From Ophiura sarsii (lineage: Eukaryota > Echinodermata > Ophiuroidea > Amphilepidida > Ophiuridae), in the NCBI GenBank assembly GCA_035610835.1, contig CM069446.1, positions 5,148,075 through 5,212,074 on the forward strand: a stretch of 64,000 nucleotides of DNA, written 5' to 3'. Position 1 is the first letter of the stretch. Every line of letters begins with the position of its first letter. Shown piece by piece: positions 13,675-25,529 of this stretch. The notes under the pieces were generated by a model. The model was not told where the DNA came from, made no database searches, and saw nothing but the letters and a program-made list of their open reading frames with translations. The position numbers and the translations under genes are program-made.

Positions 13675-14568
13675 TTATTGACAACCATTTCTGGTTAGAC
13701 TACGACATTTGAATAGAGTGCTCAATACCGTAAACGGTAGAGCGTATAAAAATTCAGAGGTATAGACCTTCCGGAATATTATCGCTACTCTGAGTTTCAT
13801 GGACAATCCCATACGGTCATTTTGTCCAATCGTCAGGCGAATAGATGCTTCTCTGATCGCAGATCTAGCACACATATGATAATGCGAATACACAATCAAT
13901 GGTGTTTTTGATCAGTGATCAGAGCAGCATAATATTCCAGAAGTGGTCAATACACATCAAAAGATAATCAGAGAGTGCTCAACTGAAAAAAATCAGGAGC
14001 GTAATATAATTATTATTGACAACCATTTCTGGTTAGACTACGACATTTGAATAGAGTGCTCAATACCGTAAACGGTAGAGCGTATAAAAATTCAGAGGTA
14101 TAGACCTTCCGGAATATTATCGCTACTCTGAGTTTCATGGACAATCCCATACGGTCATTTTACGGTATTGAGCACTCTATTCAAATGTCGTAGTCTAACC
14201 AGAAATGGTTGTCAATAATAATTATATTACGCTCCTGATTTTTTTCAGTTGAGCACTCTCTGACGATTGGACAAAATGACCGTATGGGATTGTCCATGAA
14301 ACTCAGAGTAGCGATAATATTCCGGAAGGTCTATACCTCTGAATTTTTATATATATATATATATATATATATCAAATAAAACACTATTTATTTGGCAGTT
14401 TGCTACCTTGGGTTTCTCGCTTACGCGATCGTCAGGCAATCTGACGATCTGACGATCGCGTAAGCGAGAAACCCAAGGTAGCAAACTGCCAAATAAATAG
14501 TGTTTTATTTGATAATAAGCTCTACTTAACTAAGTATTGAGCACTATCTGGCTATTATTGATATTCAC

Positions 14569-14604
<36 letters not shown>

Positions 14605-17600
14605 GATTTTGAGTAAACTTTTACATTTTATTCAAGACCAGTGGCGTAACAGCCGGGGGGGGGGGGCAGGGGGTCACAGTGCCCCCCTTGAAGGTGCTCA
14701 GCAGGATATTCAAACCTACCCACCAGGAAAAATGGGGGAAGGGAAAAGAGGAAAAGAAGGGGGAAAGGGAAAGAAAAGAGAGAGAGAAAGGAAAAAGGGA
14801 GGAAAAAGAAAAAGGAAAAGGAGAAAAAAGGGGAAAGAAAGAAAAGAAGAAAGGTAAATAATGAAAGAATGAAAATTTCGCAGTACCAAAAGCACAAAAG
14901 TCAACAATTGGTTGACTGTTGTAATTTTTGTACTGCGAAATTTTGTGACCGTGCGAAATTTTGTGACCGTGCGAAATTTTGTGTCCGTGCGAATTTTTTT
15001 GATAAGTTTTAAATTGTATATTGTTTTGGTTACAGTTTGGATGATCTTATATTTTTCATTTTAGGGTCATGATGCCCGAATCATAATTTTAGCGGTTTAC
15101 GAAAGTGCTGCTCTTTCATTTGCGTGTAAGGTAAGATTAAAGAAATTAGACTATAGCACTGTAATGTCAGACAGGTTTACACTTTAGTATCCTGTCAATT
15201 TTAATTTTAGTTAATAATATGTCAATAAATGCGTTTGTGTATTGTATTGAATTAGAAAAATCATTGTACGGGCGCTGTTGCTGGTGCGTGAATAATGGAA
15301 CGACCATGTAAGGCTATAGAGAGTATATAAAAATGTGCTTAAGGTTTTTTTTCTTGAAATTGTTCGAGAATACATTATAAATCATAAGCATGTATAATAA
15401 CAAATTCACAAACTAATCACATTTTACAATGTTGTGCTTACCTTTACACGCTTTCCAAATATAGAAAGGTTAAAGAAATATATAACAAATAAAATACGAC
15501 AAGTTTGATAACATCCGCAGTCAGTATCGGCTGTGTGTCCAACAAATCAAAACATGGTGCGTGTTGCGCGCATGTATGGCGCGCTCCCGGAGTGCAATTA
15601 GACACTTCTCAATGCACCACTTGTATTTTAGTCTTTTTTCTGTTTGGTTCGTACATTATGCTTAATGTAATTTGTAAAATGTAAATCAGCATTCGTATTA
15701 TTGAAGGTTTCTCTAGTCTGATACTTGCTAGTTACCGATTGCGCATTGCTTAAGTTTAGTCTCGCTAGTAGTAGTACCCATGTATATTTTGGAAAGATTT
15801 TCATCGGTCTAAGGGACATTATTTTATTATTTTAAAGGCATACAAATATGGAATGTACGGCGAGAAATACGTCTTCATGCTTCCTGGATGGTCGTTAGAA
15901 GTGAATCAACTCTGGCATGATGTACCCGCACCCTGCGGTACTGAAATAGCAGTAGAAGTATTGGAGAATTCTTTCTATACACACACCATACGCATTGCAG
16001 ATAATGTGGAAAGCATAAGTTATGGTGGGGTTGTAAGTAAATCACTTTTTGGTACATTATATTGTTACCATACTATATAGACCTTATTTTATAATTTTAC
16101 CATTCTCTATAGACCGTATTTGATAATGTGCGCCTTTTTGCGCCTTTCTGCGTCATTCTGCGCCTTTCTGAACCTTTCTACTGGAGTTAATATCGTTGCG
16201 CTGTTTGGCGTTTTGTTGCAGGCGCAATGCGGCGCTTATACTAGACGCTTAGTCCCGTCGCGATTTTCACAAGAGCTCACATGTTTATTGCTGTTATTCT
16301 TTGTTACACTTGACAAAGGGTTAAGCCCGAAACGTCCTGCACTAAATTGTGCGATCATCACCCGCATTGATTCAAAAAAGTTTATTGATTCCACGAATTT
16401 TTCAAGTGCAACGCAGTTCAACGGCAATTATTTAATTTAATTACTGCGACTTTTACCATCTGATATGTCAGCCTTGTAAAGCTTTGTTTCATCTTTAAAG
16501 TATCGTCTTCAAGACGGAATACAACAGTATCCACCATCGACACAGATTACCATTCTACAACTTGCCATGTCAACTTTTGGAAAGACCAAATTTGCCAGTG
16601 ACATCACGTTTAATTATCAGTACCTGTCTCAAACGGAACATTATCCCCAACGAATTTCGCATGAGGTTCCACGGAAATTTGTAACAGAGGAACTCTACAT
16701 GGACTCCTCCCACGGGTGAAAGTAGAGTTCTCGACAGATTTATCAAGCAATACCGTACGGATGTTGAGCCGAAACTCCACACTAAACCCATACAGAAACT
16801 CAAGAACAAACGGCCATCAAAACCAGGAATACATCATCAAGTCAGTGGATAAGGGATATGCAGTTGTAATATGGCGTAAGGATCTGTATATTCAGGAAGC
16901 AGAACGTTAATTTAATAATACCAGCACCAGGCCCGTAAGAAGGGGGGGCGATGGTGGCGATCGCCCCCCCTTTGAAAATCTTCCCCGGAAAATTTGTACA
17001 CAGATGAAAAAATTTCGCGCGCTACGCGCGCATTTGTCTACCCAAAATGCAATATTCTTTGCTACAAGCTTGTTTAGAGCCAAAATGTACTTCGATCGTG
17101 CAAAAAATAGGTGCAAATTCGAAAATTTTCGCGCGCTACGCGCGCATATTTGACTCACAAAAATCTTCCGCTCATTTCTTTTTGAAAACGCCCCCCCCTT
17201 TGAAAAAAGTGTCTTACGGCCCTGAGCACCTACTTAGAGCTTGCTTGACCATAAGCTCATCTCGGGCACCATCGAGAGTTATATCAAACGTGAAGAACTA
17301 CCCAGTACAGTACACGTGATGCATCCCTTTCCACAGAGCGCTAATTTATATATGCTTTCGAAGATTTACAAGGTTGATTGCCCTGGAAGACCCATTGTTT
17401 CTTTACACTCATGCCCTACAGTCTCTCATAGCTCAATATTTGGATACCATCCTTGCTTCACTCTTCACCAAACTTCCGACCTGTGCAAAAGACTCTCCAG
17501 ACGCTCTCCGCTTCATCCGAGATTTTAGAATTCATGCAGGTGGAGAACACTTTCTCTTCGCTATGGATGCCCGTTCTCTTTACACGTCGATTCAACACGC

Positions 17601-20600
17601 TCTTAGCATGGAAGCTCTTCAACATTTGCTGAACTCCAGAGCTATTCAAAGTCCATCCACTGAATGATGTCCTTCTTCGTCTCATTGAGTTGGCTCTCAC
17701 ATTTAATACATTTTAACTCAATGGTACCCACTACAGGCAGTTCAAAGGGATTGCCATGGGGTCAAAGATTGGCCCAAGCGTTGCTTGCCTTACTGTGGGT
17801 TATGTTGAAAGCCAAATGCTGATGTCTTATGATCGTCCGAAACCCATGTTCTTTCAAACGCTACCATTGACAACGTGGTCGGCGCATGCACCGGTACCAC
17901 ACAAGAGTTGGACTCTTTTATAGAACACGTGAGCACATACCATGAATCTCTCAACTTCACGCATGAAATTTTTACAAAGTCGGTAACATTCCTTGATGTC
18001 CGATTCAGCATTTGTGATGATAGCATTGAAGCTAACTTTTTCTATATATAAACAAACGGACTCCCACAGCTACCTGATGTGCGACCCCAGTCACTCACCG
18101 GGATGCAAGAACAGCATCCCTTACAGCCAATGCTCAGGGCGAAACAGATTTGCAGCACCACCAATAATTTTGAAACAACTCAAACTGAAATGGTCAAAAT
18201 GTCAAAATGTCAGTGATCGCTGCGAAACCAATTGCATCTACACGATGCCAATATCGTCGTGATTGGTCCATTGCGGTCCCTCATATATTACATGGAATAG
18301 GTCTCAATCAATAACCGATCAGACAATTTTTATGAATCTACTTTAATCGTCATCGGACGGTAAACATCACAGGATGCAATCCGTATCTGTGCATCAACCC
18401 GATTTAGTTTAGTTAAACCGTCATATGATATTGGAAACCATGCCCTAAAATAATGATAGGCGAAATGTGTAAACATTTCTCGATAAAGCAAGCGACCCCA
18501 ATATTATTGTGCAGCCTACATTCAAATATCTGCCAGTTCTCTCGCCTTCGTTTACTCCTTGTCACTGGCTTAAGAGATTCATCGTAACCAATTGTCATCA
18601 TTACGTACGATAGCCGACGGACATATACTCTGGCATCATAAAAGTCTAGAGTAAATGTCACTTTTACTCTGAACCCAGCGTATTAATTCCACAACACCGC
18701 CTTGTATACTATTGCTTTTACTCTGAACCCAGCGTATTAATTCCACAGCACCGCCTTGTTATACTATTGTTTTACCCTGAACCCAGCGTATTAATTCCAC
18801 AGCACCGCCTTGTATAATATTGTTTTACCCTGAACCCAGCGTATTAATTCCACAGCACCGCCTTGTATACTATTGCTTTTACTCTGAACCAAGCGTATTA
18901 ATTCCACAGCAACGCCTTGTATAATATTGTTTTACCCTGAACCCAGCGTATTAATTCCACAGCACCACCTTGTATAATATTGCTTTACCCTGAACCCAAC
19001 GTATTAATTCCACAGCACCGCCTTGTATACTATTGCTTTAACTCTGAACCAAGCGTATTAATTCCACAGCACCGCCTTGTATAATATTATTTTACCCTTT
19101 ACCCAGCGTATTAATTCCACAGCACCGCCTTGTATAATATTGCTTTACCCTGAACCCAGCGTATTAATTCCACAACACCGCCGTGTATACTATTGCTTTT
19201 ACTCTGAACCCAGCGTATTAATTCTACAGCACCGCCTTGTATACTATTGTTTTACCCTGAACCCAGCGTATTAATTCCACAGCACCGCCTTGTATAATAT
19301 TGTTTTACCCTGAACCCAGCGTATTAATTCCACAGCACCGCCTTGTATACTATTGCTTTTACTCTGAACCAAGCGTATTAATTCCACAGCAACGCCTTGT
19401 ATAATATTGTTTTACCCTGCACCCAGCGTATTAATTCCACAGCACCGCCTTGTATAATATTGCTTTACCCTGAACCCAACGTATTAATTCCACAGCACCG
19501 CCTTGTATAATATTGTTTTACCCTGAACCCAGCGTATTAATTCCACAGCACCGCCTTGTATAATATTGCTTTACCCTGAACCCAACGTATTAATTCAACA
19601 GCACCGCCTTGTATACTATTGCTTTTACTCTGAACCCAGCGTATTAATTCCACAGCACCGCCTTGTATAATATTGCTTTACCCTGAACCCAACGTATTAA
19701 TTCCACAGCACCGCCTTGTATACTATTGCTTTTACTCTGAACCAAGCGTATTCATTCCACAGCACCGCCTTGTATAATATTGTTTTACCCTTTACCCAGC
19801 GTATTAATTCCACAGCACCACCTTGTATAATATTGCTTTACTCTGAACCCAGCGTATTAATTCCACAACACCGCCTTGTATACTATTGCTTTTACTCTGA
19901 ACCCAGCGTATTATTTCCACAGCACCGCCTTGTATACTATTGTTTTACTCTGAACCCAGCGTATTAATTCCACAGCACCGCCTTGTATAATATTGTTTTA
20001 CCCTGAACCCAGCGTATTAATTCCACAGCACCGCCTTGTATAATATTATTTTACCCTGAACCCAGCGTATTAATTCCACAGCAACGCCTTGTATAATATT
20101 GTTTTACCCTGAACCCAGCGTATTAATTCCACAGCACCGCCTTGTATAATATTGCTTTACCCTGAACCCAACGTATTAATTCCACAGCACCGCCTTGTAT
20201 ACTATTGCTTTTACTCTGAACCAAGCGTATTAATTCCACAGCACCGCCTTGTACAATATTGTTTTACCCTGAACCCAGCGTATTAATTCCACAGCACCGC
20301 CTTGTATAATATTGCTTTACCCTGAACCCAACGTATTAATTCCACAGCACCGCCTTGTATACTATTGCTTTTACTCTGAACCCAGCGTATTAATTCCACA
20401 GCACCGCCTTGTATAATATTGCTTTTACCCTGAACCCAGCGTATTAATTCCACAGCACCGCCTTGTATAATATTGCTTTTCAGAAACATACACGCGAACA
20501 AGAGGAGTTCTGGGCCAGTCCCGATATAGATGCGTATAATATACTGAGAACAAACTCCAAGAGAATCTACTACGATAGTATGACATTGATGGCGTTGGCT

Positions 20601-23600
20601 CTTAATAACTCTATTGATGATCTTGAAAATCTTCATCCTCCTCGACGTTTAGAAGATTTCACCTATCATGACAACGACATGACAAAGATTTTCAATTATA
20701 ATGTACGACATATGGATTTCATTGGGATCTCAGTGAGTTTAAAGTATTTATTATGTTTATCGTGTATTACATTTTCAAGTAATAAGGTGCATAATGACCA
20801 CGTGCAGATTACGTTTAGTCTATTTAATTGTGTTTAAGAGAAAGGTATTACATTGTATTGGTTAGTGAAAGAATCATTCTACTTAGTCCTTTGTCATTTG
20901 AATTGCTGTGATCAAGGTTAATAAAGCGAGAGTATAGAAGACAACTCATTTATGCTTACCATAATTAAACTTAACTCTCTTAGAACTGCATTTTTTGGTA
21001 TGCAAACTAGGCGATGAAAAACAACCTATTCTACGGGCAAACAGACATCTCAGGTCGTTGATTTCTTTTTCTTTCTTTTCTATTTCTTTTTGTTATGGGG
21101 GGAGGTTTGGGGTTTATTTTTCAAAATATTCGTAAAAGTGTTTGTTAATATTCAAAAACTTTAGAATTGTTCAAACATTTCAAATACATGTATATTCAAA
21201 AATATTAAAAATGTGTCATAAACAATTTTTAAATAATTCTTAATAAGGTGTAAAAAAGAAGGAACAGGGACACTTAAATTCGGCAACAAATGGATCGGTC
21301 TGGCCCGTAGAACAGTGTTTTTGTCGCCTTATGGATACATGAATTCTATGTTTGAGGTCATGGGACTCAAACTTTAAAAGGTCATTCTGCACAATTTGTA
21401 TACAATTAATATCACACTTTATAGTGCTGTAAGGGTCCATATCCAAACTCTCAGTGCTTTTAAATTGTTTTTCTAGCGATTTAAAAGCGCTTTTCCAACG
21501 GTATTTCGTTGGAAAAGCGCTTTGAAATCGCTAGAAAAACAATTTAAAAGCACTCAGAGTTTGGATATGGACCCTAATAAGTACTAGTATACCAAATTTG
21601 ATCTTGATGTCATATTCATCATTTGTCTCTAAGCAGTTATCGATTAGCTCACTGTCTGGACATTTCGTAGGCGACCAAAACACACCCTGTTGTACGGGCC
21701 CGACCGACCCTTTATTATTATTTATTTATTTTAAAACAAATTTTGGCTCAACATAAATAAATCGTCAGCAGCTTTTTGAAAATGTAAAAATAAATAGGTG
21801 GGTCGGACCCGTACAACAGAGCTATTTTGTGTGTGACATATCGTCTAACTTCCCAATGTGTTTTTCCTCTGTATCGTATTATAAATAAATCATCGTTTCT
21901 GTTGCCTGAAATGGGTTGATTATCTATATGTTTTTATATATAGGGTGTGATGAAAATTAACGGTACTCGTGATCGCGACGGGGTACAGCTGTATATTTCT
22001 CAATACAGAGGTATGTTTGATACATAATATAATCAGATTCTTCACGAACAGCAGTAACAATCACTACTACCTAATTATGTTGCCATCTTTTCAAATGCAA
22101 TTAGGTGAAAAAGAAAAGGAATCTTTTTAAGAGAAGGGGACCAATTTAGTTTTTACTTAATGTGATATGCAGTTGTATCATCATATGTCTCTTTATCTTA
22201 TAAATGTTTTGGCTATAGTCTTTCATTTGACCATCAGACACTGACAATGGTAAATGAAATAACATTTGAACTGTACATAATATTTGAGTTATGATTCACA
22301 AGTTTGGGGTAAAGTTAATACTCATACCTGCCCCACCCCGCCTTGAGTTGTTATCTTTCAAACTATCATGTCACGTGGAGAACTTAAATGGTTCATAAAA
22401 TTAGACTGATAACGTAGATTTAGTGATTACCACTTCTAAATTTAATAACAATCTTTATTTTGGAAAATGAAATCAGAACCGCAATGTCTCTACGTGTCAT
22501 GTAAAAATTACATCATTCCCTATTTTCTGGCATTAATGAAAGTGGTGTTACGAAACAGAACACCCTTTATTTACTAAGCCTGTGTGTTATGATTATACAA
22601 AGCTAAGCATGTTCAATAATGAAATATGGGTCGATAATATATTGTTCTTATTTATTATTCAACAGATAAACGAGGTGATCCGATCCTATATTTCGACGCT
22701 AGCGGGGAGAAGGTTACATGGATACAAGGCAATGCACCAATCAAATGGAAAGGTAGTGTACAATGCGTACTTACTTGTAGTTTCAAGATTTATTTCCAAA
22801 GCTACATTTGAGGTTTACAGGGTGAGTCAAAAAAGTGTACTCAACTTGAAGGATTTTTAAAAAGAAATATGAGCATTTGTCACTCAAATTATTTTAATGG
22901 TAAACAAGACCTATTAATTAGCTTTAATAAGAATTGTATTTGGTTAGAATTGGTTAAGAGAAACTCATTTTACGCGTATTTGAATAAAAGTGGCAATTTT
23001 TAGATCCAAACAAGGTACCATCTTCGAAGGGTCAAATTCAATATCATCAGGTATTATAAGTAAATAACAAATTACAGTCCTGACAAAAGGTTCTAAAGTC
23101 TTCAAGTACTACGGCAACGTATTGACAATGCATGTAGAGCTTTGCGTCGAAGAAGGATCTCCAGGCCCGCCATCAACAGCATGAAGACCAGAGCGAGACT
23201 TTGTATTAACAATAATGGTGGTCACGTAGAAGGAAGAGCTGCTTGATTATTTGCCTATTGCTAGACTTACCTGAAAACAAATTGTCTTCAAGAATGAATT
23301 TCAATATTACTTAATCGAACATATTTATGTAAAATAGGTGCAATATTATTATTTAATACTTTATTGTATATTTTATACAATACCAGATAGTCACTCATTT
23401 GGCCATTTTTATAATTTTCCACGTCCTCGTCGTGTTTATCATGTTTATGAAATCTAAGGATCATTTTTAAATCCTTGCAATTACTTTAACTCACAAGTGG
23501 GGATAATATTTTATCTTTATTTCATGTTAAATAATGAGGAGAAATTCTGAAAAAGGTTATTTACATGTTAATCCTAGTACACATTATTAAGCGCTCATTG

Positions 23601-25464
23601 AGCGTGAAATCACAAATTTGTTCGGTTTCAAAATTCAGTTATTTTACAGAAATATTCATATCTATTAAACGGTACCATATATTGCCGTGATTATTTTTGC
23701 AGATAATAGCAGATAAATGGCGTAATTGATTACATTATTGGTTGCCTTAATTTTGTGGTCAGAATTTTTTTTTTTTTTTTTTCAATCAGCGTACATTTTT
23801 TTTGACTCACCCTGTACACAACCATTATAATACGCTACAGTTTTACAATACATTGATTTGTCGACTGTTTTGCCAGCTGCCTCCTTAACAAAATGGTTGA
23901 TGGTTTTATTTTGTAGGCAATAGGATTCCCGTTGACGGTAAAAGTTACATCCTTACGTTTGTGGTTGTCAATAGAACAAATCGTATTGTTTTGTTTACTT
24001 TTACATCGATGAGTATATGTTTGGCGTTGGCCTTTATTGGAATAAATGTTCGTCACCGAAATGAAAGGTAAATAACAAGGGTACTATTTACATTTTTACA
24101 AGTTAAAAGTACATGTTCAGTACCAACGCAATAATAACAAAGAATGTTCATAGCGCCTTACATCACAAAGCACTTTACAATCAAGGAGTAAACATAATAT
24201 GTAATATTACTTCTTGTGTATCTGGCATAGTTTATCTCATTTCATTTTATTGTTGGTGCTCACTTTCACTTTCCTGTGTAATATGTATTAATATTATGTT
24301 GTGTATGTTATTGCTTTTAAAATTGTAGTCTTTTATGATTGTATATTTACATTATATTGTATCTAGTGCATATTTCATCTCATGTTATTATTGGTGCTCA
24401 TGATACTTTCCAATGTATGAAATATTATTATATCCTTCATCAATATATTCCTGTTCATCAATTGGTTAAAAGTGTGTCACATGATCAAAAATAGTCTCAC
24501 CATTAGGCAAGAAGACCAAAAATGCTATTGACGAGGGAGAGAGGTACTATTTGGAGAATGAAATAGTCTACTATTACCCTATGACCTCGATTTACGTGTC
24601 AAAGTTCTCTTTATGTTAATATTATGACAGTTGACTTTAGGATTGACAGCCTTAAAACAGACAACAACAGTTTCAAATGAAGGCTGCTGGTGAAACTCCA
24701 CGGTTTCGGCGTGTAAATGAGCCTCAATTGACTCAATTTATTGACAGCGCAGACAGCGAGACCACTAAAAACAAATAAAGTATGGGGTGTCAGTTTTTCG
24801 CGAATTTTGCAAAAAAACCCAATGCCGATTATACACTTTATTGCTTTCCAAGTTTTATGCCGGTGCCCGTAACCGAATGAAATCTGAATTGAACAGTTCG
24901 TGAGTTGGAACTTTTGAAACTTTTAAACAGTTAGCTTTTGACTTTGAAACATATTGCAGCTACTCTATTACTATTAGTGCCAGGTGGTGAGTAAAATTCT
25001 TTTTTATATTTCTCGTTGCCTACGCCCTATGCCTAGGCTAACATTTACAAAGCTTAGTCTTAGCCTAGTAAGGCCTAGGCTTAGCTCAGTTTTGAGAGTC
25101 TACTTTTAACAAATTAATTAACAAGAAATATATTGATGAAGGATATAAAACAAATATTTTCTGCTCTTTATTCGGGATCTGGTGGAATCTATTGGCCTCT
25201 CGGTGAACTGGAGACCGTGGGGTACTATTTTCCCTCGCCCTTCGGTCTCGGGAAAATAGTACCCTACGGTCTCCAGTTCACCTCGGGGCCCAATAGATTC
25301 CACCAGATCCCTCAAGAGCAGTAAATATTTGTATATTATGTTGTGTATGCTATTGTTTTATCCGTACTTTTTAAGACTGTATACTTTGGTCAATTTGCTT
25401 GTGTTTTTATCATGGTGTAAAGCGCCTTGGGGTCAATTTATTGATGGAAGGCGCTATAAAATGC

Positions 25465-25529
<65 letters not shown>

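Noticed and set aside
14441..14490. Plus-strand hammerhead in the right arm of the 14.4-kb inverted repeat
   Set aside because: Core and stems II and III are present, but the 5' strand of stem I is missing, so only the minus-strand copy is called.
14537..14907. Overlapping open frames rich in Lys/Arg/Glu or Phe/Leu/Pro
   Set aside because: They come from a purine-rich low-complexity block; no domain, splice context or start signal.
19077..19967. Plus-strand frames with repeated RLVYYCFYSEPSVL-type peptide
   Set aside because: Also a satellite translation; the unit is not a multiple of three and frames break.
20283..20636. 117-codon minus-strand frame with repeated GGAVELIRWVQ
   Set aside because: It is translation of the 54-bp satellite and the antisense of receptor exon f.
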